A stretch of DNA of 64,000 nucleotides from JANQEU01 sp965228045 (GCA_965228045.1 OZ245789.1:2604001-2668000); one strand, 5' to 3'; positions 46,043 through 54,187 are shown, numbered from the stretch's first letter. Notes: generated from the sequence alone by a model not told the origin. Numbers and translations: made by a program.

Positions 46043-47731
46043 ATGATCACATCTGATCTCAAAGGATTAATCGTTAGGAGCTTCGCATTAATGGCCTTTG
46101 CGGCAATGATGCCCTTCAATGCAGTACTGGCGCAGGGGGAAAGTAACTTCCCGCGATCCAATCTGGAACTGTCACGAATTCAGGTTGTCCCAATCAAAGA
46201 TTCCCAGGCAGAAAGACAATACGAACTTTATGTGAAACTACCGGAAGCGTATAACCAGGATGCAGATAAGAAACACCCGGTCATCTATTATACCGACGCT
46301 CTCTGGCACGTGGAAATGCTGTCCGGTTCGGCCGAATATATCATGGAAGATGCCATTTTGGTTGGCATATCCTGGCAAAAGGACATCGATGAAACCCTGG
46401 TTCAGGAAGTAGGACCACATGTAAGCCGGTTCCGCGATTACACGGTACGTCCTGCAAGTGACCCGGAAGTTCAGGCTAAATACAACCTGGGCCAGGCCAG
46501 CAACCACCTGGAATTCATTCGAAAAGATGTAATCCCGTTCGTTGAAAGTAACTATCGTAGCGATCCAGGGAACAGAACCTATTTCGGTTATTCCGCAAGT
46601 GGATTGTTTGGGGCTTATATTTTGTCATCCAACCCGGAGACGTTTAAAAACTATATGATCGGAAGTCCCTCACTGCGAGGTAACATCCCATATCTCTCAG
46701 AGTTGGTAGCAGATAAGGACCTGAATGCCAATGTCTTCATTACGAATGGTACGGAAGAAAAAGAGTTGAATGTGCTTGTCAAGGAATTTGTCGCCATCCT
46801 CGAAGACCAGGATAGTGAGGATCTGAAGGTGACCCATGAGGTGATTTCCGGTGATCATCAAACAGCCTTCCCACGAATGGCCGTCCGAAGTGTCGGTTGG
46901 TTGGCCGGGTTGAACCAACCTGAATTCCCCGTACTGACAGGACCATTAATGGGGCAGCAGCCTCCTGGTAGTGTAGCCGAACCTTTTGCTCCGGGTGTCA
47001 TTTCCAGAGAAGGATGGGAGCTTGAGGGGGTGTTTGCGCCGGGTATGAAGGAATTTTATTTCACGCTGGATCGGGGTATATACTCCGGACCTGATGAAAC
47101 AGGATTTCGACCAACAGTTATTGGCTTTCGTCAGGAAAACAACGAATGGATAAAATTCACCGAGTTTTTACGAATTGGGGAAGTGACATTCTCACCAGAT
47201 GGCTCGCGTATGCACATGGCAAAAGGATACAGGGATCGGGTAGGAGATGATTGGTCAGAGTACCAGCGCCTGGGACCCATGTTTGACAGAAAGGACTGGG
47301 GCATTATGCGTTTGTCGGCATCAGAAAAGGGTACCTATGTATTTGATGATTTTAAAAGCAACGATGTGATCCGCATCTCAACCATTAAGGATGGCATACG
47401 TCAGGAACCTGTTGAAATGGGCACGGTGGTCAACGCCGGTAAAATGACGGCTCATCCCTTCATAGCACCTGATGAAAGCTACCTGATCTGGGACAGCGAA
47501 CGGGAAGGAGGTTTTGGAGAATCAGACCTGTATATCAGTTTTCGACAGGAAGATGGCAAGTGGGGTCCTGCCATCAATATGGGCGAGGAAATAAATTCAG
47601 CCAATGATGATTTCTATGCCAGCGTGACGCCTGATGGCAGGTACATTCTTTTTAACAGAAAGATGGATGACAAAGGAGATAACATCGACATCTACTGGAT
47701 CGATGCGGGGATTATTGAGGCGCTGAGGTAG
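46043..47731 (+). CDS. Secreted esterase (Fes/IroE-like) fused to PD40 beta-propeller region
   Basis: 562 residues with a signal peptide (ending VLAQ, about residue 30). Residues ~45-295 form an esterase-D-like alpha/beta hydrolase: HPVIYYTDALWHV, nucleophile elbow GYSASGLFGAY, and a late GDHQTAFP His. Residues ~310-562 contain WD40-like/PD40 blades (APDESYLIWDSEREGGFGESDLYISF; TPDGRYILFNRK). Esterase and PD40 region in one chain is unusual; the PD40 part closely resembles the next gene's product. Substrate unknown. Confidence 0.83.
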   Translation: MITSDLKGLIVRSFALMAFAAMMPFNAVLAQGESNFPRSNLELSRIQVVPIKDSQAERQYELYVKLPEAYNQDADKKHPVIYYTDALWHVEMLSGSAEYIMEDAILVGISWQKDIDETLVQEVGPHVSRFRDYTVRPASDPEVQAKYNLGQASNHLEFIRKDVIPFVESNYRSDPGNRTYFGYSASGLFGAYILSSNPETFKNYMIGSPSLRGNIPYLSELVADKDLNANVFITNGTEEKELNVLVKEFVAILEDQDSEDLKVTHEVISGDHQTAFPRMAVRSVGWLAGLNQPEFPVLTGPLMGQQPPGSVAEPFAPGVISREGWELEGVFAPGMKEFYFTLDRGIYSGPDETGFRPTVIGFRQENNEWIKFTEFLRIGEVTFSPDGSRMHMAKGYRDRVGDDWSEYQRLGPMFDRKDWGIMRLSASEKGTYVFDDFKSNDVIRISTIKDGIRQEPVEMGTVVNAGKMTAHPFIAPDESYLIWDSEREGGFGESDLYISFRQEDGKWGPAINMGEEINSANDDFYASVTPDGRYILFNRKMDDKGDNIDIYWIDAGIIEALR

Positions 47732-47901
47732 GCACCGTTATTCCCTGAATCTATGGGTAGGGTTTTGGCGGGTATTCTAAGGGAATCTTGTGGGTAAGGT
47801 TATGTTCCTCGCTTTGGGATTCCCCTGGAATTTTCTACGAAAATTCGAGGAATGACATTAAGAAAACGACCGATGACCTTAAATAAACGATACATTCAAA
47901 C

Positions 47902-48777
47902 ATGAAAACACTTAAACTGATATTACTAATAGGAACGATATCCCTGAACACAGTCCTGGCGCAGGAAGAAGCTTACTTTGGAGAGGAACCACCAGGCTTA
48001 ATACCTAAACCATTCGAGCCTGAAATAGTCTCGCCTGAAGGACTTTTTGAAGGCGGTAGTTTCTCACCGGATGGGAAAGCGTTCTATTTCTCCCGAAAGA
48101 ATGGGCGGTATGAGGAACGTACTTTTTTCGTCATCCGGTATGAAAATGGAAAATGGGGCAACGAAGCTGAGACCGATATAAGGTATCCAAAGTTCTCCCG
48201 GGACGGCAACAGGATCTACCGGGGAAACAAATACAGGGAGCGCACGGAAACCGGCTGGTCGGAATACAAAAGCCTGGGGCCTCCTTTTACCGACAAGCAC
48301 ATCATGGGGATATCCTTTTCAGATAATGGAACTTCTTACTTTGATGAAATAGAGTTTGATCAGGAAGGAAACCCTGATACGGTTGGCGCTATCAGTTATT
48401 CCCACCTTATAAACGGTAACTATGAACCTCGCCAAAAACTCGGTGCAGAGATCAACACCGGAACATGGATCGCGCACCCATACATTGCGCCGGATGAGTC
48501 CTACCTGATTTGGGATGTCCAAAGAGAAGATGGCTATGGTGACTCTGACCTGTATATCAGTTTTCGGACAGAAGAGGGTTCCTGGCTACCGGCGATTAAC
48601 ATGGGAGACAAGATCAATACCGCAATGAGCGAAAGTGGCGCAGGAGTATCAGACGATGGAAAATACCTGTTTTTTACGAGAGGGCAGTGGGAAGTGAAGG
48701 AAGATGGCACTGAGAACTGGGTTGGGAAACCGTATTGGGTGGACGCCAGGGTGATTGAGGAGCTCAGGCCTAAGTGA
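47902..48777 (+). CDS. Secreted PD40 (TolB-like propeller) protein
   Basis: 291 residues, signal peptide ending VLAQ (about residue 20). PD40 blades include GGSFSPDGKAFYFSRKNG, IAPDESYLIWDVQREDGYGDSDLYISF and VSDDGKYLFFTRG. The whole mature part aligns with the C-terminal half of the preceding esterase fusion (AHPYIAPDESYLIWD, DLYISFR, PAINMG), pointing to tandem duplication. Binding partner unknown. Confidence 0.85.
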   Translation: MKTLKLILLIGTISLNTVLAQEEAYFGEEPPGLIPKPFEPEIVSPEGLFEGGSFSPDGKAFYFSRKNGRYEERTFFVIRYENGKWGNEAETDIRYPKFSRDGNRIYRGNKYRERTETGWSEYKSLGPPFTDKHIMGISFSDNGTSYFDEIEFDQEGNPDTVGAISYSHLINGNYEPRQKLGAEINTGTWIAHPYIAPDESYLIWDVQREDGYGDSDLYISFRTEEGSWLPAINMGDKINTAMSESGAGVSDDGKYLFFTRGQWEVKEDGTENWVGKPYWVDARVIEELRPK

Positions 48778-48797
48778 TGGATGGATGTCCCCTTCAC

Positions 48798-49472
48798 CGT
48801 CATTCTGATCCAACCTCAGGCTGGAGAAGAATCTCGTTATTCAATACCACTCGGTCCAGCAAAACCGGGATCCTTCTCTTCGTTCAGGATGACGTTTAAT
48901 GAGGACGAGCGTCAATATTCACCGTCATTCCTTGACCGCCGTAGCCAGCGGCGAAGGAGGTCTGAGCGCCAAAGAACGGTGAAGAATCTCGTTAATTAAT
49001 ACTACTCAGTCCAGCAAAACCGGGATCCTTCTCTCCGTTCAGGATGACGTTTATGAAGACCGATCGCACTCTTTCACCGTCATTCTGATCCAGCCTCAGG
49101 CTGGAGAAGAATCTCGTTATTCAATACCACTCGGTCCAGCAAAACCGGGATCCTTCTCTTCGTTCAGGATGACGTTTAATGAGGACGAGCGTCAATATTC
49201 ACCGTCATTCCTTGACCGCCGTAGCCAGCGGCGAAGGAGGTCTGAGCGCCAAAGAACGGAGAAGAATCTCGTTATTAATACTACTCGGTCCAGCAAAACC
49301 GGGATCCTTCTCTCCGTTCAGGATGACGTTTATGAAGACCGAACGTCCCTTTCACCGTCATCCTGAGTGGAGCCGTAGGCTGGAGAAGAATCTCGTTAAT
49401 TAATACTACTCGGTCTAGCAAAACCGGGATCTTTCCGCCAAAAGGCGGACACGCGCTACACTCAGAGTGACG
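48798..49472. repeat. Array of five palindromic repeat family A units, left side
   Basis: Units at 48798-48894, 48923-49049, 49078-49174, 49203-49328 and 49355-49472. Each begins CGTCATTC and ends GATGACG or GTGACG, with central CGGTCCAGCAAAACCG hairpin. Units 1-2 and 3-4 are 280 bp apart and nearly identical, so a 280-bp block is tandemly duplicated. Open frames within are repeat-encoded and not genes. Confidence 0.8.
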
Positions 49473-49497
49473 TTAGAGAAAGACGGATTGTTAATAA

Positions 49498-49797
49498 TCA
49501 CCATTCCTTTATTCGCTCCCATAGATCCTTCCAATCAGGATTTTGTTGTGAAATTAGATCCAACTTCCAATCTCTCTTTTTACCCTTAATGAATTTCTCT
49601 TGTTTGATAGCTTCCTCAATTGAGGAAAATACTTCAAAGTAGACCAGTTTATTGACGTTGTATTTTGCGGTGAAAGATCCAGGATGTTGTTTTTCCTTGT
49701 GTTCCAGTACCCTGGAAACAATATCGGAAGTTACGCCAGTGTATAGCACACTATGCCTGGCGTTAGTCATGATGTATGTTATTCCACCTCTTTCCAT
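49498..49797 (-). CDS. GIY-YIG domain nuclease-like protein
   Basis: 99 residues, only a GIY-YIG domain: ITYIMTNARHSVLYTGVTSDIVSRVLEHK (GIY..YIG-type start with the catalytic Arg in VSRVLEH), NKLVYFE and EEAIKQEKFIKGKKRDWKLDLI (Glu and Lys). In single-domain UvrC-N/Slx-like bacterial proteins this part binds a metal and cleaves DNA. The gene sits exactly between palindromic repeat arrays on both sides, which suggests a link to their mobility (inference). Confidence 0.88.
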   Translation of the reverse strand: MERGGITYIMTNARHSVLYTGVTSDIVSRVLEHKEKQHPGSFTAKYNVNKLVYFEVFSSIEEAIKQEKFIKGKKRDWKLDLISQQNPDWKDLWERIKEW

Positions 49798-49865
49798 TTT
49801 GAGTTCTTGTGAGTGATAAAAGTAATTTCGGGGATTGCATTTAACAAGCCCAACGTCCCATTCAC

Positions 49866-50212
49866 CGTCATTCTGATCGGAGCATAGCGGAGAGAAGAAT
49901 CTCGTTAATTAATACTACTCGGTCCAGCAAAACCGGGATCCTTCTCTCCGTTCAGGATGACGTTTATGAAGGCCGATCGCACTCTTTCACCGTCATTCTG
50001 ATCGGAGCATAGCGGAGAGAAGAATCTCGTTAATTAATACTACTCGGTCCAGCAAAACCGGGATCCTTCTCTCCGTTCAGGATGACGTTTATGAAGGCCG
50101 ATCGCACTCTTTCACCGTCATTCTGTGAATCTCGTTATTCAATACCACTCGGTCCAGCAAAACCGGGATCTATCCGCCAAAAGGCGGACACGCGCTACAC
50201 TCCGGATGACGT
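49866..50212. repeat. Array of three palindromic repeat family A units, right side
   Basis: Units at 49866-49962, 49991-50087 and 50116-50212, repeating every 125 bp. The first two are almost identical; the third has lost its left-internal arm. With the left array this gives eight units around the GIY-YIG gene. The rest of the gap up to 50346 holds only a short remnant and an unremarkable leader. Confidence 0.8.
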
Positions 50213-50346
50213 ATATGCAGGCCACTCGCACCCTTCAAAAAGCCACAACACTGATAGCGCTAAAAGATGGCTGGGATCCTTCAAAGTGGCAATGACATAC
50301 TTTCAGTTATATTCACCACTATTTATTCAACGATAGTACCACAAAC

Positions 50347-50802
50347 ATGAAGAAGCAGTTTATGTATTTATTGGTGGCTGTGTTTGGCATTTTCATAGGG
50401 AGCCAAATTACCGAGGCTATCCTTTTGGTTCCCTATTGGCAATCATTGTCTGCAGCTGATTTTTATAGTTACTATAATGAGTTTGGTCCTGGAATAGGTC
50501 GTTATTATACCATTCTGACCATCATAGCGGCTTTGATCCCCGTTGGAATATCTGTCTATCTTGCTCGCACCAAGACACCTGGTATAGGATTTGCTATTAC
50601 TTCGGTGGCCTTTGCCGCGCTGTTTGTGGCTTGCTTTTACGTCTATTTTAAAGGTACCAATGAGTTGTTTTATCAATCTGCCTATTCTCCAACAGAGCTG
50701 AAAAACGAATTAGTCACCTGGAGTACCTGGCATTGGGGCAGGATAGTATTGGAAGGTTTCTCGCTGCTTTTCCTCGTTTTGGCAATTAACAAAAAGGATT
50801 GA
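50347..50802 (+). CDS. DUF1772 (anthrone oxygenase-like) membrane protein
   Basis: 151 residues with four hydrophobic helices (5-28, 53-75, 82-100, 130-147). FYSYYNEFGPGIGRYYTILT and TWSTWHWGRIVLEGFSLLFLVLAI are the DUF1772 signature. Actual activity is not established for bacterial members. ATG 50347 is the clear start. Confidence 0.82.
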   Translation: MKKQFMYLLVAVFGIFIGSQITEAILLVPYWQSLSAADFYSYYNEFGPGIGRYYTILTIIAALIPVGISVYLARTKTPGIGFAITSVAFAALFVACFYVYFKGTNELFYQSAYSPTELKNELVTWSTWHWGRIVLEGFSLLFLVLAINKKD

Positions 50803-50837
50803 TTTCAAAAACGGAGGGCACGGCTGCTTTTGAAATC
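50801..50837. terminator. Bidirectional terminator hairpin
   Basis: GATTTCAAAA (50801-50810) pairs perfectly with TTTTGAAATC (50828-50837) around a 17-base loop. It begins inside the stop of the DUF1772 gene and ends 3 bp before the stop of the convergent gene at 50840, so it can serve both. Confidence 0.55.
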
Positions 50838-50839
50838 TA

Positions 50840-51169
50840 TTACTGACCTCCCGCTTTTAGCTTTGTGTAACACCCCAAAACCAGTTCTTCAAGGCCTTCA
50901 TTGGTGCCAAGCTTTACCTGTGCGGCGAAATGCTCGATAGTATCCAGGTACCAGGTCCAGAGCGCATCCGGACGCTGCTGATAGCCGAGCATTGTCAGGA
51001 TGAGCACACCCAGGTCTGGAGAGTAGACGGAGGTGTCGAAACCGATATCTGCCAGGGATTGGATAAAACGTGTACCTACAAGCTCCTGCCTGATCAGGAA
51101 GAGCAGCATATCCTGGGTATTGGAGAGGCGAAAGAAAGGGTATTCGGGACGAAGTGTGAAGGGTTCCAT
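50840..51169 (-). CDS. Hypothetical protein, small
   Basis: 109 residues, mostly helical, no signal peptide or membrane segment (FFRLSNTQDMLLFLIRQEL... LGVLILTMLGYQQRPDALWTWYLDTIEHF). No family recognised. Divergent from the XRE regulator at 51314, with shared ATCTATA sites in between, so the two may be co-regulated. Confidence 0.6.
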   Translation of the reverse strand: MEPFTLRPEYPFFRLSNTQDMLLFLIRQELVGTRFIQSLADIGFDTSVYSPDLGVLILTMLGYQQRPDALWTWYLDTIEHFAAQVKLGTNEGLEELVLGCYTKLKAGGQ

Positions 51170-51201
51170 AGCTGTAAGATTGAATGAAAGTAATTGAGTG
51201 A

Positions 51202-51291
51202 TATAGATTATCTATATAAATCTACAGGTAATCTATCTATATTTTCAACTACTGATATGATTAACGTATATAAATATTTCGAAAATCTATA
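51202..51291. promoter_or_regulatory. Cluster of ATCTATA operator half-sites
   Basis: The perfect palindrome TATAGAT-T-ATCTATA lies at 51202-51216, with further ATCTATA half-sites at 51235-51241 and 51285-51291, all between two divergent genes, one of which is an XRE regulator. Good candidate for autoregulation. Confidence 0.5.
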
Positions 51292-51313
51292 TTTATATCC
51301 TCTTTATCGGAAT

Positions 51314-51529
51314 ATGACGAGACTAGGAGAGTATTTCAGCAAACGTGCGATCAACAGGGCGGCGGTTTCCAGAAGAACCGGGATCAGTGCTTCACGTCTT
51401 AACGAGCTCTCCAACAATGAAACCAGCTACCTCCGGGCTACCGAACTATATCTGATTGCCCTTGCCATAGAAGTGAACCCTTCCGACCTTCTCAACTTCA
51501 TCTGCGACGGGCTGGAACTGAAGGATTAG
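51314..51529 (+). CDS. XRE family helix-turn-helix regulator
   Basis: 71 residues from ATG 51314; the longer open frame starting 51194 runs through the operator cluster and is unlikely. HTH: YFSKRAINRAAVSRRTGISASRLNELSNNETSYLRATELYLIALAIEVNPSDLL. A compact Cro/CI-like DNA-binding protein. Probably controls itself and the divergent 109-residue gene. Confidence 0.8.
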   Translation: MTRLGEYFSKRAINRAAVSRRTGISASRLNELSNNETSYLRATELYLIALAIEVNPSDLLNFICDGLELKD

Positions 51530-51546
51530 AAGTTAAATTCCCCACC

Positions 51547-51599
51547 ATTTCATTTGATTGTATTTGTTTCTATATGACGATGGTCATACTGTATCTATG
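51547..51599. repeat. 53-bp direct repeat, copy 1
   Basis: Starts ATTTCATTTGATTGTATTTG and ends GGTCATACTGTATCTATG; includes the hairpin ATGAC-GATG-GTCAT. About 49 of 53 bases match copy 2 at 53052-53104 in the same orientation. Confidence 0.7.
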
Positions 51600-51672
51600 C
51601 TCTATCCATGCGGCATCTATGCGTGATATAAGAAGGGACCAGAGAAAAATCAGACCAGGGATGTGGTAAGGG

Positions 51673-52056
51673 TCAATTCAGGATCTCAACCTCGTAGACA
51701 AAGTATTTCGTATCTCCTTTCCAGAAGAGTCTGACATATTTTTCATTGTATTTCAGCTTTACCCTTTTTCCCTCTGAGATGGCCATGTCAATTTTCTCTC
51801 TGACTTCCTCAGCATCGTCTGCAATCGAAAAATCCCAGGTAGTGGGGATCGCACCCTGGCCACTGTTGGTTAGGCCACCCACATTGAGTTGGCCTTCCCA
51901 GGTTTTAAACAACACACCCTTATGGCTTACCTTGATGGGCACACCGGCCCTGTAACCTGAGCTGAAGCTGGCATAGTTTATAAAAAGCAACGCGACGACT
52001 GCCAGTACAACACCGATCAGACCGATTCTGATTATAAACTTTTTGAATTTATTCAT
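51673..52056 (-). CDS. Hypothetical membrane-anchored protein
   Basis: 127 residues: one N-terminal transmembrane helix (~9-28) and a small beta domain (PIKVSHKGVLFKTWEGQLNVGG ... WDFSIADDAEEVREKI ... VKLKYNEKYVRLFWKGDTKYFVYEVEIL). Similar short proteins in Bacteroidota are often mislabelled as 6-phosphogluconate dehydrogenase; nothing here supports that. Function unknown. Confidence 0.75.
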   Translation of the reverse strand: MNKFKKFIIRIGLIGVVLAVVALLFINYASFSSGYRAGVPIKVSHKGVLFKTWEGQLNVGGLTNSGQGAIPTTWDFSIADDAEEVREKIDMAISEGKRVKLKYNEKYVRLFWKGDTKYFVYEVEILN

Positions 52057-52164
52057 GTTGAAAAATAATTGTTCGGGCCTCTATATCCTGTAAATATGGT
52101 GTTATTTCGAGGATCTACAAAAAGGTCCGGACCTGGTCAGCAGATGGCTGGCTCGGTCACATGA

Positions 52165-52401
52165 CTAATGGTAATGTCCATGTTCCTCTGACCAGACCTT
52201 GCCTGCAGGTGCCGGTCCACTGGGTCTGCTGGAGGAAGTAAATATGCCGTAAGCGGCCATAGCCAGCAGCGCCACAAGCAATCCGATATAGAAAAGCGAC
52301 CTGTTGCTAAGTCCTTTGGTCTTCTCATCTGATAAATGACAGTTCTTGTATTTCTTGCCACTACCACATGGACAAGGATCATTTCTGCCCACTTTTTTCA
52401 T
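52165..52401 (-). CDS. SEC-C motif membrane protein
   Basis: 78 residues. N-terminal SEC-C zinc motif NDPCPCGSGKKYKNCH (Cys9, Cys11, Cys20, His21), then one transmembrane helix (~36-54), then a short Pro/Ser/His-rich tail. SEC-C motifs bind zinc and occur on SecA and in many unrelated proteins. Role unknown. No close partner. Confidence 0.82.
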   Translation of the reverse strand: MKKVGRNDPCPCGSGKKYKNCHLSDEKTKGLSNRSLFYIGLLVALLAMAAYGIFTSSSRPSGPAPAGKVWSEEHGHYH

Positions 52402-52486
52402 AACGATGGTTGTTTATTCAGTGGAATTTAATGAAGAAAGAAGATTCATCAAAATAGGGATGGGAGTAGAAGGAAATAGGTAGAAT

Positions 52487-52702
52487 CTACAGCTTAAATA
52501 ACTGATCAACGGAGCAGTTCATTGCTTCAAGTATTTCCTTAATCGTATTAATAGAAGTATTCTGATTACCATTCTCAATGGCGGATAGATAGGTCTTGTC
52601 CATTTTCAGTTTCGAACAAACCTCCACCTGGCTCATTCCTTTTTCCTTTCTTAAGGCAGAAAGTTTATGACCAATTTGTTTTAAAAATTCCTGGTTCGTC
52701 AT
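52487..52702 (-). CDS. XRE family helix-turn-helix regulator
   Basis: 71 residues from ATG 52702 (a TTG four codons upstream is less likely). LKQIGHKLSALRKEKGMSQVEVCSKLKMDKTYLSAIENGNQNTSINTIKEILEAMNCSVDQLF is a complete HTH_3. The palindrome at 52740-52757 lies upstream and may be its operator. Divergent from the 77-residue gene at 52790. Confidence 0.88.
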   Translation of the reverse strand: MTNQEFLKQIGHKLSALRKEKGMSQVEVCSKLKMDKTYLSAIENGNQNTSINTIKEILEAMNCSVDQLFKL

Positions 52703-52739
52703 AACGACACCCAATCTCTTGAATAAAACGAGGTGATAG

Positions 52740-52757
52740 GTTACGATATATCATAAC
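52740..52757. promoter_or_regulatory. Palindrome between XRE gene and divergent small gene
   Basis: GTTACGATATATCATAAC is symmetric apart from one pair of positions. It is in the 87-bp gap between divergent genes, 38 bp from the XRE start and 33 bp from ATG 52790. Confidence 0.45.
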
Positions 52758-52789
52758 ATGTGCTTATCTTGCCTTCAAAGAACTAGGCT

Positions 52790-53023
52790 ATGATGTTAGA
52801 TAAAAAACTTACTGACGCGTCACTTGAAGACGAGTTAATAGTAGAACAAGTAAAATCCCTTTTTGAATTTGTGCCACCCCATCAACTACGTCGTGACATC
52901 ACAGATATATTCTTCTATGCGTTGATGAATAAGGACTTCGATCTGGCTGCACAGCAGGATGCGGTAGAGGAAATTTTCATGTTTTTACAGTTTTTAGACG
53001 GGATGGAAGATCAGAGAAAGTAG
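52790..53023 (+). CDS. Small hypothetical protein
   Basis: 77 residues, acidic and helical (MMLDKKLTDASLEDELIVEQ ... LRRDITDIFFYALMNKDFDL). No signal or membrane segment, no family recognised. Divergent from the XRE regulator at 52487 and possibly controlled by it. Two ATG codons are adjacent at the start. Confidence 0.6.
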   Translation: MMLDKKLTDASLEDELIVEQVKSLFEFVPPHQLRRDITDIFFYALMNKDFDLAAQQDAVEEIFMFLQFLDGMEDQRK

Positions 53024-53051
53024 GTCTAGTAACTTATTGAGATGTAGTCCA

Positions 53052-53104
53052 ATTTCATTTGATTGTATTTGTGTCAGGATGACGATGGTCATACTGTATC
53101 TATG
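53052..53104. repeat. 53-bp direct repeat, copy 2
   Basis: Second copy of the repeat at 51547-51599. It lies 1.5 kb away, just after the 77-residue gene and just before the AT-rich island. The gap 53024-53242 contains nothing else recognisable. Confidence 0.7.
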
Positions 53105-53222
53105 GCTGGTATATGCTGTATTTATGGCTAAGATGGGGCGGGTGTAGGTTGATCTCAGGCTAATCGCTGGAAATTTGATAGATGAATATTCAATCAACTT
53201 TTTAAATAATGTATTTAGGTAT

Positions 53223-53243
53223 TTAGTATTTTACTGATACTAA
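53223..53243. promoter_or_regulatory. Inverted repeat at the HNH nuclease start codon
   Basis: TTAGTAT (53223-53229), 7-base spacer, ATACTAA (53237-53243): perfect arms ending on the first base of the ATG. Could be an operator or an mRNA hairpin. Confidence 0.4.
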
Positions 53244-54109
53244 TGTTCGATGCCGCTCTCATATATCGTCGAAAGGATATCCATGACCTCTATGGAGGAA
53301 ATCGACAAAGCGGTATTGCTCCTTCGGCTAAGACACCATACATTTTCATTTTCACCGGTGCCAGTGGTGCTCAACATGGATACAAAGACGAATGGTTGAA
53401 TGAGGATGTATTTTCCTACACCGGGGAAGGTCAAAGTGGTGATATGCAATTCACAAAGGGTAATCTGGCACTAAGGGATCATCTTGTTACTGGTAAACGA
53501 GTCTTCCTTTTTGAATATGTGGCTACAGGCATGGTGAAGTTTGTAAGTGAACTTAGTTTTCTTGATTGTGATTTCTTCCAAACTCATGATACCGGTGGAG
53601 AATTACGAACTGGGATAAAGTTCTTTTTTAACAGGGTGGGAGATACTAAGTACAGGATTCCTGAGGACCTGAAGTCAACCCGATCATCTGAATACAAAGA
53701 ACCTTATGGTTTCAATAAACCAAATGTGACAGAAAGAAGCGGGTTAGTGACATCGAGGGTAGGCCAGGGAGCATATAGGAAAAGCATCCTGCACAGGTGG
53801 TCATATAAATGCGCAGCCACGGGTTATGACGACACACGGATTTTAATTGCGTCTCACATTCATCCCTGGAAAGATTCGACGGATGAGCAAAGATTGGATG
53901 TGGACAATGGAATTTTACTTTCTCCAGATTTCGATGCCTTATTTGACAAGCACTGTATTAGTTTCGATCGTTCAGGAAAAATTGTGCTCAGTTCAGAGTT
54001 TGAGACAAAATCTTATCGATCCTTGGGAATAACCGGCAAAGAACGGATAACGCATTTAACAGAGGGTAATAGTCATTATCTAAATCTTCATCTTGAAAAG
54101 ATTCAGTGA
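53243..54109 (+). CDS. SRA-like/HNH endonuclease, probable modification-dependent restriction enzyme
   Basis: 288 residues. Residues ~1-115 match the SRA-like reader domain of ScoMcrA-type enzymes (LYGGNRQSGIAPSAKTPYIFIFTG, GEGQSGDMQFTKGNLALRDHL, GKRVFLFEYVA). Residues ~178-270 are an HNH nuclease: HRWSYKCAATGY, ILIASHIHPWKDS and LDVDNGILLSPDFDALFDK. In the family, the reader domain binds modified or phosphorothioated bases and HNH cuts. It lies 116 bp before the six-gene operon, in the same direction, but that operon has its own promoter. Type IV-like restriction is likely but the recognised modification is unknown. Confidence 0.8.
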   Translation: MFDAALIYRRKDIHDLYGGNRQSGIAPSAKTPYIFIFTGASGAQHGYKDEWLNEDVFSYTGEGQSGDMQFTKGNLALRDHLVTGKRVFLFEYVATGMVKFVSELSFLDCDFFQTHDTGGELRTGIKFFFNRVGDTKYRIPEDLKSTRSSEYKEPYGFNKPNVTERSGLVTSRVGQGAYRKSILHRWSYKCAATGYDDTRILIASHIHPWKDSTDEQRLDVDNGILLSPDFDALFDKHCISFDRSGKIVLSSEFETKSYRSLGITGKERITHLTEGNSHYLNLHLEKIQ

Positions 54110-54187
54110 GGTGGGTTGATATCTGGATGGAGGAGGGTGTAATCGTTGGTTGAATTGTTGAATTAAGTTACTTACCATATTTTTTTA

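Noticed and set aside
48798..50212. Repeated units resembling a CRISPR array
   Set aside because: Units are about 97-127 bp, internally palindromic, with unequal spacing, and inter-unit sequence is itself repeated; no short direct repeats with unique spacers and no cas genes.
48781..50336. Open frames of 65-85 residues inside the repeat arrays
   Set aside because: Encoded by the palindromic repeat itself, near-identical peptides in neighbouring units, no ribosome binding sites.
51673..52056. Label as 6-phosphogluconate dehydrogenase
   Set aside because: Only 127 residues with a TM helix and a small beta domain; none of the dehydrogenase motifs are present.
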